Assembly (NCBI GenBank): GCA_964505195.1
Contig: CAZDGV010000009.1
Span: 1-47,847, forward strand
From: CAZDGV01 sp964505195
GTDB lineage: Bacteria; Bacteroidota; Bacteroidia; Chitinophagales; Chitinophagaceae
DNA length: 47,847 bases
Reading direction: 5' to 3'
Positions within the stretch are counted from its first letter, which is position 1, and the number at the start of each line of letters is the position of its first letter. Below the pieces are notes generated by a model. The model was given only the letters and a program-made list of their open reading frames with translations. It was not told where the DNA came from and ran no database searches. Shown in pieces: positions 39,136 to 46,912 of this stretch. The translations under genes and the position numbers were made by a program.

Positions 39136-40764
39136 TTATTGCTTTTGGTCAAATGTAAGACGAATTCCGCCAAGGACATTCAAACCCAATACTTCGTAAT
39201 TATTCCAGCGCTGATAACGCTGATTGAATAGATTATTGCACTGAAGCCAAAGGGCTACTGTTTTAGAGGCTTTGTATTCAACACCGGCACTTAGGTCGAT
39301 TACATTGCGCAAGCGCTCGATGGTTTGCGGCAAAAGAAGCACCTGGGGTCCACGCCATATAAACAGATCCGACTTCACCGTGATGCGTTCAACAGGTTTC
39401 CAGCGCATATTGGTTTTTAATTGAATCGGCAGCATATGAAATGCTTTTTCATAGGTAAGCGGCTTGAAAAAGCGAAAGATCTCAATACCGGCTCTTACAT
39501 CGAGTTTGTCTTGCTGTATATAAGACAACTCACCCATCGTTTGAATGGCATCTAAACGCGTTTCGTTCAGCAAAAAAAATCGGGAAGGGAAAAAGCTGTT
39601 TACAAATAGCGGCGCATGGTGCATACGCATAAAACCGCTTGTGAGCCGATAATTGATTTTTTCTGTAATGGCGCCCTTGAAACCGGCATAGAGTTGAATG
39701 GTGCGTGTGTTGAACTGCATCATGGGCGCCGTGATAAATGGATTCTGTGCGACCATCCACTGGTAATTATTTTTGCGCACATTGCCTATCCACCCCATCG
39801 TAAAAGTTGTACGCTGGGAACTAAGCGGAACATCCAGCTGTATATCTGGCAGTAATACAAAACTGCCATTGTCCCAAGTGGGACGCACCCCTATTCTTCC
39901 TTTCAGGCTGGGCGTATGTACTTGAATAGCAGCATTGGCCCACAATACATGGTTGTTAAATGTAGCAGCATCTGATCTAAAGCGAGTAAGATCTGCTTGA
40001 CCCCGCATCAGGAAAGAAAAACTGCGGATAATTTTTTTCTCAACCGGCAAATCGATGATCGCATTGGTTTCTGCTGCGCCAAGCTGATCAGAAAAAAACT
40101 GCAGCTTCAGTTCGGGGCGGTAGCTGATACCATATTTACTGATCATACCATTGCGTATTCCTGTAACAACGGAGAAATCCCGATAATTTCGCCGCAGAGA
40201 ATCTTTCGGGATATTAATTAGATTAGGATCCGGCCCGTACAGAAAATACTGATCATTGCGATAGGACAGCTTTCCATACAGCTCCATATTTTGCAACTTG
40301 GCACCAAGCTGCGTTTCAAGCTTGGTATTGCGATATTGTTGCAGAGGTAGGTTACCACGCTGTGCTATGTGATCGCCAAAAACATGCCAGTAAGCACGGT
40401 CGGTTTGCGCAAGCGTAAGCGCGAACGCTGCGGTGTTGCCTCGGAAATTACCTGCTCCTATTTTCACAAAATTGCGCTTCATTTGATTTCCGGCAGTATC
40501 GATCTGCAAAGCCAGCGGCTTGAGTGTAATAGGCTGCAGCAGCGGCATCCATTGGGGCGCAGGCAGCGGATAGCTAAGGCCTTTTCTGATTTCAGCCGGC
40601 GGAGGCGGCGTAGCATTAAAAAGAATTTTTGCAGCGGGCATCAGCGAAGGCTTAAAGGAGGAAGTAACCTGAATGGTTTGTCGCTTTGTACTGTCCTGCC
40701 CTTGCATAGTCAATGCAGCAACACAACAAAAAAATATGGTTATGCAAAAACGCATCATGATCAT
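39136..40764 (-). CDS. TonB-receptor-like outer-membrane beta-barrel without plug domain
   Basis: 542 residues. Signal peptide (MIMMRFCITIFFCCVAALTM, cleavage near QGQ). A short periplasmic segment with TIQVTSSFKPSLMPAAKI (about 30-48) and PPPPAEIRKG is followed by repeated amphipathic strands with aromatic girdle residues, for example LYGKLSYRNDQYFLYG and NINYRLTSGFMRMH-like stretches, and a C-terminal WLQCNNLFNQRYQRWNNYEV typical of TonB receptors. No plug domain or TonB box is seen, so it may not transport. Start 40764 lies 4 bp after the TPR gene's stop. Confidence 0.78.
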   Translation of the reverse strand: MIMMRFCITIFFCCVAALTMQGQDSTKRQTIQVTSSFKPSLMPAAKILFNATPPPPAEIRKGLSYPLPAPQWMPLLQPITLKPLALQIDTAGNQMKRNFVKIGAGNFRGNTAAFALTLAQTDRAYWHVFGDHIAQRGNLPLQQYRNTKLETQLGAKLQNMELYGKLSYRNDQYFLYGPDPNLINIPKDSLRRNYRDFSVVTGIRNGMISKYGISYRPELKLQFFSDQLGAAETNAIIDLPVEKKIIRSFSFLMRGQADLTRFRSDAATFNNHVLWANAAIQVHTPSLKGRIGVRPTWDNGSFVLLPDIQLDVPLSSQRTTFTMGWIGNVRKNNYQWMVAQNPFITAPMMQFNTRTIQLYAGFKGAITEKINYRLTSGFMRMHHAPLFVNSFFPSRFFLLNETRLDAIQTMGELSYIQQDKLDVRAGIEIFRFFKPLTYEKAFHMLPIQLKTNMRWKPVERITVKSDLFIWRGPQVLLLPQTIERLRNVIDLSAGVEYKASKTVALWLQCNNLFNQRYQRWNNYEVLGLNVLGGIRLTFDQKQ

Positions 40765-40768
40765 GTTT

Positions 40769-43700
40769 TTAATTTTCCACTTTAGACCCTTTCTTTTCAG
40801 CTTCATTCACCATCGCCAACTTTTCGTTGGCTTCCTTTTTTAATGTTTCATCCGCGGCATTTAACGCCACACTTTGAAAAGTAGCTTTGGCGTTGAAAAA
40901 GTCTTTTTGTTTGAAATAAACATCACCCAGCAAGATATAGGCACGCGTAACCCAAAAATCGTAGGAGCCACTTTTGTTGATCACTTCAAACGCGGATTTT
41001 TCCGCTGCTGGTATATTTCCGGTTTCAAAATGTATTTCGGCGATGCCATAGCGCGCTTCGGCAGCCCAGGCTCCTTTGTTTACATTTAATACATTTTTGA
41101 AAGCCTGGATGGCAGCTTCAGCTTGTTTTTGCATTTGCAGATCTCTTGCAATGGTAAGGTTGGAAAGCGCCCTATCATCTGCCCCGATATTTTTTTGCTC
41201 CAGCAGCGCTTTGGCAAAAGTAGCGGCCTGTAAAAACTTTTTTTGCGGATAAATGCTTCGTATCAAACCGCGCAATGCCTCTAAACGATTGGCATCGGTG
41301 GTGGCCGCATCTCGAAGCGACAGAAAATAGCTTTCGGCTTTCGGGTAATCTTGCAAATCAAAATAGGCAGTCCTTGCAGCCAACAGGGATGCTTGCTCCA
41401 GCCAGGGACTACTACCCTNNNNNNNNNNNNNNNNNNNNNNNNNNNNNNNNNNNNNNNNNNNNNNNNNNNNNNNNNNNNNNNNNNNNNNNNNNNNNNNNNN
41501 NNNNNNNNNNNNNNNNNNTAGGCAGTCCTTGCAGCCAACAGGGATGCTTGCTCCAGCCAGGGACTACTACCCTGCGCAATAACATATTCATAACCGGGCA
41601 ATGCATTTTTCCAGTCTTCCTGCTTTGTATAACAACTGCTTCGATAAAACTGCGCCTGCAGGGCGTAATTGCCGGAGGGAAAGCGACTCAGGTACTGGTC
41701 GTATAGTGTGATGGCATTTGCGCAGCCACCCTCATTCATTTGTACATCCGCAGCGGCATATGCAAGTGAATCAGCCTCGGCTTCTGCCAGCTTTTTCCCA
41801 ATCGTTGTCAAAAAATCAGCATAGGCCTGTGGCTTACCCACCTGCACATAGAGGGAACGCAGGTTTTCGAGTGCATCTTCCGCTGCTTCTGAATTGGGAT
41901 ACTGCTCTGCCAGCTGTCGATAGGTAGCAACGGCCTCGTCATTGCGATTGGTATTATAATACGCGATACCCAGCTCCAGCATGGCACGCTGTTTCAGGTC
42001 GGCCGCATACTGGTTTTCCGCTACTGCTTGCAGATATGGAATGGCGGCAGAAAATTGTTCGGCCGACATATAAGTAGAGGCGATTTCCATTTTTGCAGCA
42101 ACATTCAGTGATGAGGCAGGAAAGCGATTTTGTAACTGCTGCAACAGGTCTATTTTGGCTTTGGCGTTTGAAATACCCAGGATGATGGCCTGCTGATACA
42201 GCGCATAGTCTGCACTGCTCCACGAAAATGCAAGCACCTGCTCATATATTTTTTGTGCCGCTTTGTAATTCCGTAGCATGTAATAGCAGTCACCCAAGCG
42301 CAAGTAAGCATCCTGCAATAGCATCGGCACATCGCGTGTAATATTGCCGGTTAGCTTCTGAAAATAGGTTAGGGCTTGTGCATAATTCTCTGTTTGTAAA
42401 TAGCAATAGCCAAGATTGTAATTGGCTTCCTCCGGAGCAGCTTCCCCTTGTCCCTTATGATTGGTTTGTAAGTAACTATTAAAAAAGCGAATCGCTTCAT
42501 CGGCTTTGCCATTGCGCATGGCGATCTCTCCTTTCCAGAAATAAGTGAGCGGTAAAACAGATGCATTATTCTTCTGCAATAACACCTTACTCAGCAACTC
42601 ATCTGCACGTGCAAAAAGCTGATCATTGATAAGCTCCGCAGCACGGCCGTAAAGTATAACAGGATATAATTTTTTTGTTTCCTCTGTTGGGTTGTCGAGG
42701 GTTTCCAGTAACTGTAAGGCTTCGCGGAAATTGCTGGTGGCAGAAAGTACCGCAACCAGCAATTCAGTTGCTTCCTGTCGCATGGTACTCGAGGGATACA
42801 ACTGCAAAAACTTTTTCAATTCACTTAGAGCAAGCCCCTGATATCCGAGCTCATAAGATAGCTTGCTGTAATAAAACAAAGATATTTCACGCTGTGCTGC
42901 GTTGCTGTTATTCGCCGCACTGAAACCAAAAGCATTACGCGCATTTTCCTTATCTCCTTTTTGCAAATACGCTTTGGCCAGCAAATACATCGCTGCCTGA
43001 CTCAATGCATCATCGCGCCCGCTGAGTTGCTGAAAGCCCTGAATGGCTTTAGCATCGTTGCCGGTTTCAAAATATGAGACACTTAGCTTGTATTGATCTT
43101 CCCGGCTGATCTTCTCTACGCCTGCAGCATACTGCTCAAGGTATGGAAGCGCATTTTTAAAGTCCTGCTGCTCATAATAAATATGTCCCACCAGCTGTCG
43201 CAATGCGCCGCCGTAAACAACATCTGCTTTCTTAAGTGCTTCCAAAGCAACTTTCAACGCCTTTGCTTTCTGATCGCCGGCATAATAAATAGAAGCAATA
43301 TAAAAAGGTACAATACGACTGTAAGTAGGATGCACCATGAGTGTATCGAAACTGCGGAGTGCATCAGTGTAATTTCTTTCTGCGAACAGAATAAAACCAA
43401 AGTAATAATGGGCATCCGCTAGCAGCGCATGATCTTTCACCTGCAAAATGCCAGCTAAAAGCGGCTTGGCAGCAGCAAAACGCTGGAGATGAAAAAGAGA
43501 ATAGGCTTGTCGGAATTTTGAAAGTAAAATCTGTTCATTGCTAAGATGAGCAATACCTGCTTTTTCGTAGTAAGTGAGCGATTCGGAAAAATTTTCTTTT
43601 CTAAAAAAATAAGCGGCCAGTTCAAAACTCAGCTGCTGCACTTGTACAGTGTTTTTTTCAACTTCAACAAACTGCTTGGCAGGCACTACTGCCTTGGGAT

Positions 43701-43962
43701 CATTTTGCTTGAGGGCACAGGCCAGCAAATAAAATTTCAAATCCTGTATCAGCTGATATTGATTAGCAGATTCCGGCGCATCTATCCCTGAATAAAGACG
43801 CTTAAACAGTGGCGCAGCAATATGAATCCGATCCGCTCGGTAATGCGCCAGCGCTTCCTGATACAAAGCTTGCGGATCGGTTTGTATAGCTGTAGCCTGC
43901 GCATTGGCGACAAGCGCAGCACAGCAAAGTATCATCCCGAGCAGAATATATTTTTTGAACAT
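40769..43962 (-). CDS. large periplasmic/outer-membrane TPR repeat protein (interrupted by assembly gap)
   Basis: About 1012 residues once the gap is repaired. Signal peptide MFKKYILLGMILCCAALVAN (cleavage near ANAQ). The rest is a long row of tetratricopeptide-type helical repeats, for example LYQEALAHYRADRIHIAAPL, EEANYNLGYCYLQTENYAQA and WAAEARYGIAEIHFETGN. The gap (41419-41518) is flanked by 55 identical bases; removing 155 bases makes the 40769-43962 span 3039 bases, which is divisible by three, and joins WLEQASLLAARTA to YFDLQDYPK. Such repeats scaffold protein contacts; the operon partners are a beta-barrel and an HU-like membrane protein. No specific function is known to me. Confidence 0.85.
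41364..41573. repeat. exact 55-bp direct repeat flanking gap 2 (assembly artefact)
   Basis: Copies at 41364-41418 and 41519-41573 are identical and abut the N run, as at gaps 1 and 3. A single genomic copy is the likely truth. Confidence 0.95.
41419..41518. other. assembly gap, 100 N
   Basis: Exactly 100 undetermined bases inside the TPR protein gene. Confidence 0.98.
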
Positions 43963-44081
43963 GTGCTTCAGCATCATTGCAGATTGGCAGTAAAGGTAAC
44001 CAGGATGGCAATGAACGAAAGCATTGGATGTTTTTTGTGGATAAAAGAAACGCATCCGTTAATTTTGATGCAATTAATCGC

Positions 44082-44181
44082 NNNNNNNNNNNNNNNNNNN
44101 NNNNNNNNNNNNNNNNNNNNNNNNNNNNNNNNNNNNNNNNNNNNNNNNNNNNNNNNNNNNNNNNNNNNNNNNNNNNNNNNN
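44082..44181. other. assembly gap, 100 N
   Basis: Exactly 100 undetermined bases in the divergent region between the TPR operon and DoxX. After collapse the true intergenic distance is about 125 bp. Confidence 0.98.
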
Positions 44182-44214
44182 GATGTTTTTTGTGGATAAA
44201 AGAAACGCATCCGT

Positions 44215-44222
44215 TAATTTTG
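44215..44222 (+). promoter_or_regulatory. -7 promoter box TAATTTTG for DoxX
   Basis: Matches TAnnTTTG, 20 bases before ATG 44243; a TTTG lies 22 bases upstream. A duplicate at 44060-44067 is the artefactual copy. Confidence 0.5.
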
Positions 44223-44242
44223 ATGCAATTAATCGCATTCTC

Positions 44243-44653
44243 ATGAAAAAACTATTGTCGATCAAATACAGTGCTACATCATTTAACATTTCATTGTTAT
44301 TGTTGCGCCTTGTACTGGGCGCTACTATGTGCATAAACCATGGCTATCCCAAACTGCTTCACTTTGCAGAACGCAAAGATGGGTTTATGAATTTCATGGG
44401 ACTCGGAGGACCCACTTCCCTCTCGCTGGTGATTTTCGCCGAATTCTTTTGCGCTATTTTTCTCATGATCGGATTGTTTACGCGCTTTACACTTATTCCG
44501 CTTATCGTTGTGATGTCTGTTGCCTTTTTCAAATCGCATGGCGGACAATTATTCGATGAAGGCGAATCTGCAGCTATTTTTCTTTCCGGCTATATCGCCA
44601 TATTACTATGCGGACCCGGAAGAGTAAGTGTTGACGGGCTTATCAATAAATAA
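44243..44653 (+). CDS. DoxX family membrane protein
   Basis: 136 residues with four membrane helices: ISLLLLRLVLGATMCINHGY, SLSLVIFAEFFCAIFLMIGL, LIPLIVVMSVAFF, and AAIFLSGYIAILLCG. DoxX proteins occur in many Bacteroidetes; relatives are linked to terminal oxidases or thiosulfate oxidation, but function is generally unknown. Start at 44243 (MKKLLSIKYS), since the longer frame begins inside the promoter and duplicate. The thioesterase gene starts 3 bp after its stop, so they form one unit. No Cys pair is seen. Confidence 0.88.
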   Translation: MKKLLSIKYSATSFNISLLLLRLVLGATMCINHGYPKLLHFAERKDGFMNFMGLGGPTSLSLVIFAEFFCAIFLMIGLFTRFTLIPLIVVMSVAFFKSHGGQLFDEGESAAIFLSGYIAILLCGPGRVSVDGLINK

Positions 44654-44656
44654 ACT

Positions 44657-45067
44657 ATGCTTGAATCCACCACGCAGGTGCGGGTCCGCTATGCAGAAAC
44701 GGACCAAATGAATGTTGTATATCACGGAAACTATGCTGCCTACTTTGAGGTAGCCCGCACAGAAGCCATCCGGAATTTTGGCATCACCTACAAAGCCATG
44801 GAAGCAATGGGCGTTGCCATGCCCATTGTAGAGCTACACATCAAATATCTCAGACCGGCACATTACGATGATCTGCTGACAATTAAAACTACACTCAAGG
44901 AAATGCCCACCGACCACCGCATTGAATTTCATCATGAAGTGTATAATGAAGAACACAAATTGCTCACGCAGGGTCGCGTAGTGCTTTACTTTGTTGATAC
45001 CACCACCAAAAAGAAATGCACTATTCCGGAAGCATTAAAAACACTTCTGCTCCCCTACTTTAGCTAA
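44657..45067 (+). CDS. acyl-CoA thioesterase (YbgC/FadM, hotdog fold)
   Basis: 136 residues. Hotdog-fold thioesterase with the 4-hydroxybenzoyl-CoA thioesterase signature VRYAETDQMNVVYHGNYAAY (about 9-28, catalytic Asp16), followed by EVARTEAI and VELHIKYLRPAHYDD. The exact acyl-CoA is unknown. Translated with DoxX (3 bp gap); converges on the DUF6526 gene with 13 bp between. Confidence 0.92.
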   Translation: MLESTTQVRVRYAETDQMNVVYHGNYAAYFEVARTEAIRNFGITYKAMEAMGVAMPIVELHIKYLRPAHYDDLLTIKTTLKEMPTDHRIEFHHEVYNEEHKLLTQGRVVLYFVDTTTKKKCTIPEALKTLLLPYFS

Positions 45068-45080
45068 ATGCCAGAATGCA

Positions 45081-45509
45081 TTATACCTGGTTATAATCAG
45101 GTCGCCATTGACGGATCGATTCCTTAATAGCTTTTGCACTGAGTTTTTCATCTACTGCTCTTTTGGCCAGCGCTTCCAATTCTTCATCCGAAGCAAAACG
45201 AAGCGCAATAATCTGCCCCATCCGCAGGCGACTGTCCATCTGCTTCCCCGTTAACACATAGTAGCGAAAACGCTCTTCTGCACGAATGGCTTTATCATGT
45301 GCACGTAATGCGAACATGCGGACATAATAAAACATACTGATGAAAATGATGGATGCCAAGACCAGTAAAGCGGCACTATAAAAATTTTCAGGGGCTGCCT
45401 GAAGCAGGTTTACAATCGATCCGCCCAGCAAAGCAAGGATGGCGGCAGAAGTAACATAATGAAAGCCCGGAACATAGCGAACATGGTTTTGGAAGTTTTG
45501 CGTCGTCAT
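45081..45509 (-). CDS. DUF6526 family membrane protein
   Basis: 142 residues. Starts TTQNFQNHVRYVPGFHYV, then two membrane helices (SAAILALLGGSIVNLL, about 21-36, and YSAALLVLASIIFISMFYYV, about 44-63), followed by a charged helix with RAHDKAIRAEERFRYYVLTG and LAKRAVDEKLSAKAIKESIR, ending WRPDYNQV. This matches the Bacteroidetes/Firmicutes DUF6526 family; function unknown. Divergent from cinA across 41 bp; no -7 box recognised. Confidence 0.8.
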   Translation of the reverse strand: MTTQNFQNHVRYVPGFHYVTSAAILALLGGSIVNLLQAAPENFYSAALLVLASIIFISMFYYVRMFALRAHDKAIRAEERFRYYVLTGKQMDSRLRMGQIIALRFASDEELEALAKRAVDEKLSAKAIKESIRQWRPDYNQV

Positions 45510-45515
45510 AAATGG

Positions 45516-45524
45516 TATTTTTGC
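45516..45524 (+). promoter_or_regulatory. -7 promoter box TATTTTTGC for cinA
   Basis: Matches TAnnTTTG, 26 bases before ATG 45551. TTTG upstream at 15 or 24 bases, neither at the usual 19. Confidence 0.45.
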
Positions 45525-45550
45525 GCCTTAAATTACATTAAACGGGCTGA

Positions 45551-46831
45551 ATGAAAAAAGTATTTGCCGCTATTCTAACCATCGGTGATGAGTTGCTGAT
45601 TGGTCAAACAGTTGATACCAACAGTACATGGATGGCCCGAGCACTGAATGAAATTGGGGTGTGGGTAAAAAGAAGAACTGCCGTAGGCGACGACTGGGAT
45701 GAAATTTGGAATGCACTGGATGAAGAAAGCACCCATGCTGATATTATATTGATTACGGGAGGATTGGGGCCCACCGCCGATGACATTACCAAGCCGCTGC
45801 TCTGCAAATATTTTGGTGGAACGATGGTGGAAAATGAAGCGGTAAAAAATCACATCATCGATATTTTCACCCGCATGAAACGCCCGCTGCTTGATCGTAA
45901 CCTACGCCAAGCAGAAGTACCGGATGTTTGTACAGTACTTTTCAACAAAAGAGGTACCGCCCCGGGCATGTGGTTTGAAAAAAACGGTAAAATTTTTGTA
46001 TCCATGCCGGGCGTTCCGCACGAAATGAAAGGCATCATGGAACAGCATGTACTTCCGCGCTTACCGCAACATTTCACCATGCCGCATATTCTGCACCATA
46101 CACTGCTCACAGCCGGTGCAGGAGAATCTTTTATTGCAGAACGACTCCAAGGTTTCGAAGCCGGCTTACCTGAAAATATGAAACTGGCTTATCTGCCAAA
46201 TTACGGCATGGTGCGCCTACGCCTTACCGTTACCGGAGAAGATAAAGCATCCCTGCAAACAAGCCTGAACCATCATTTTGAAATATTAAAAAAAGAAGTG
46301 GCAGATCTGCTGGTGATCGACCGGGATGAGCCGCTGGAAAAGGCATTGGGAAACTTGCTGAGAACGCATGGTAAAACCGTTGCTACTGCAGAAAGCTGTA
46401 CAGGCGGGTATATTTCGCACCTCATCACCTCCATTGCCGGCTCTTCTGATTATTACAAAGGTTCCGTAATTGCTTATGCCTATGATGCAAAGGAAAAATT
46501 ACTAGGCGTTAACCACCCCCTCATGTTAGAAAGGGGTGCGGTGAGTGAGGAAGTAGTTACTCAAATGGTAGCGGGGGTATTGGAGCAAACGGGAGCTGAT
46601 TTTGCAGTTGCCACCTCCGGCATCATGGGGCCCGGTGGGGAAACACCCGACAAGCCCGTAGGTACCGTGTGGATGGCAGCCGGATCTGCCGATAAGATCA
46701 TCGCCAAAAAAGCACATTTTCGCTTCGACCGCAAAAAAAATATCGAGATAACGGCCAACCACGCCCTGCACTTTTTATATGAGTTTATTCGAAAAGAAAC
46801 TGCAGCAGCCGATTCCGCCTCAAATCTTTAA
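45551..46831 (+). CDS. cinA: CinA-type nicotinamide-nucleotide amidohydrolase
   Basis: 426 residues. N-terminal molybdopterin-binding-like domain (about 1-170: LTIGDELLIGQTVDTNSTWM, ITGGLGPTADDITK, SMPGVPHEMKGIM), now linked to NAD-metabolite hydrolysis, and a C-terminal PncC domain (about 265-415: TVATAESCTGGYISHLITS with the active Ser, GSVIAYAYDAKEKLLGV, VATSGIMGPGGETPDKPVGT). Deamidates nicotinamide mononucleotide in NAD recycling. The stop overlaps a -7 box that could serve the E2 gene. Confidence 0.95.
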   Translation: MKKVFAAILTIGDELLIGQTVDTNSTWMARALNEIGVWVKRRTAVGDDWDEIWNALDEESTHADIILITGGLGPTADDITKPLLCKYFGGTMVENEAVKNHIIDIFTRMKRPLLDRNLRQAEVPDVCTVLFNKRGTAPGMWFEKNGKIFVSMPGVPHEMKGIMEQHVLPRLPQHFTMPHILHHTLLTAGAGESFIAERLQGFEAGLPENMKLAYLPNYGMVRLRLTVTGEDKASLQTSLNHHFEILKKEVADLLVIDRDEPLEKALGNLLRTHGKTVATAESCTGGYISHLITSIAGSSDYYKGSVIAYAYDAKEKLLGVNHPLMLERGAVSEEVVTQMVAGVLEQTGADFAVATSGIMGPGGETPDKPVGTVWMAAGSADKIIAKKAHFRFDRKKNIEITANHALHFLYEFIRKETAAADSASNL

Positions 46832-46836
46832 CTTTG
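46829..46836 (+). promoter_or_regulatory. -7 promoter box TAACTTTG for the E2 gene
   Basis: Overlaps the cinA stop; 76 bases before ATG 46913. No -33 at the usual spacing. Confidence 0.4.
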
Positions 46837-46912
46837 GAGCGATTGTTTGTCATGAACGCAGCTTATTCGTTCATGCGCGGAATTTATCAAATGCACATAA
46901 AATATACCGAAT

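Larger units (their letters stand above)
44027..44236. repeat. exact 55-bp direct repeat flanking gap 3 (assembly artefact)
   Basis: Copies at 44027-44081 and 44182-44236 are identical and abut the N run. The copies contain the DoxX -7 box, which is therefore shown twice in the scaffold. Confidence 0.95.

Noticed and set aside
32458..44236. Three pairs of exact 55-bp direct repeats as attachment sites, CRISPR-like or mobile-element target duplications
   Set aside because: All are exactly 55 bp, all abut 100 N, and collapsing them restores gene frames; they are contig-end overlaps.
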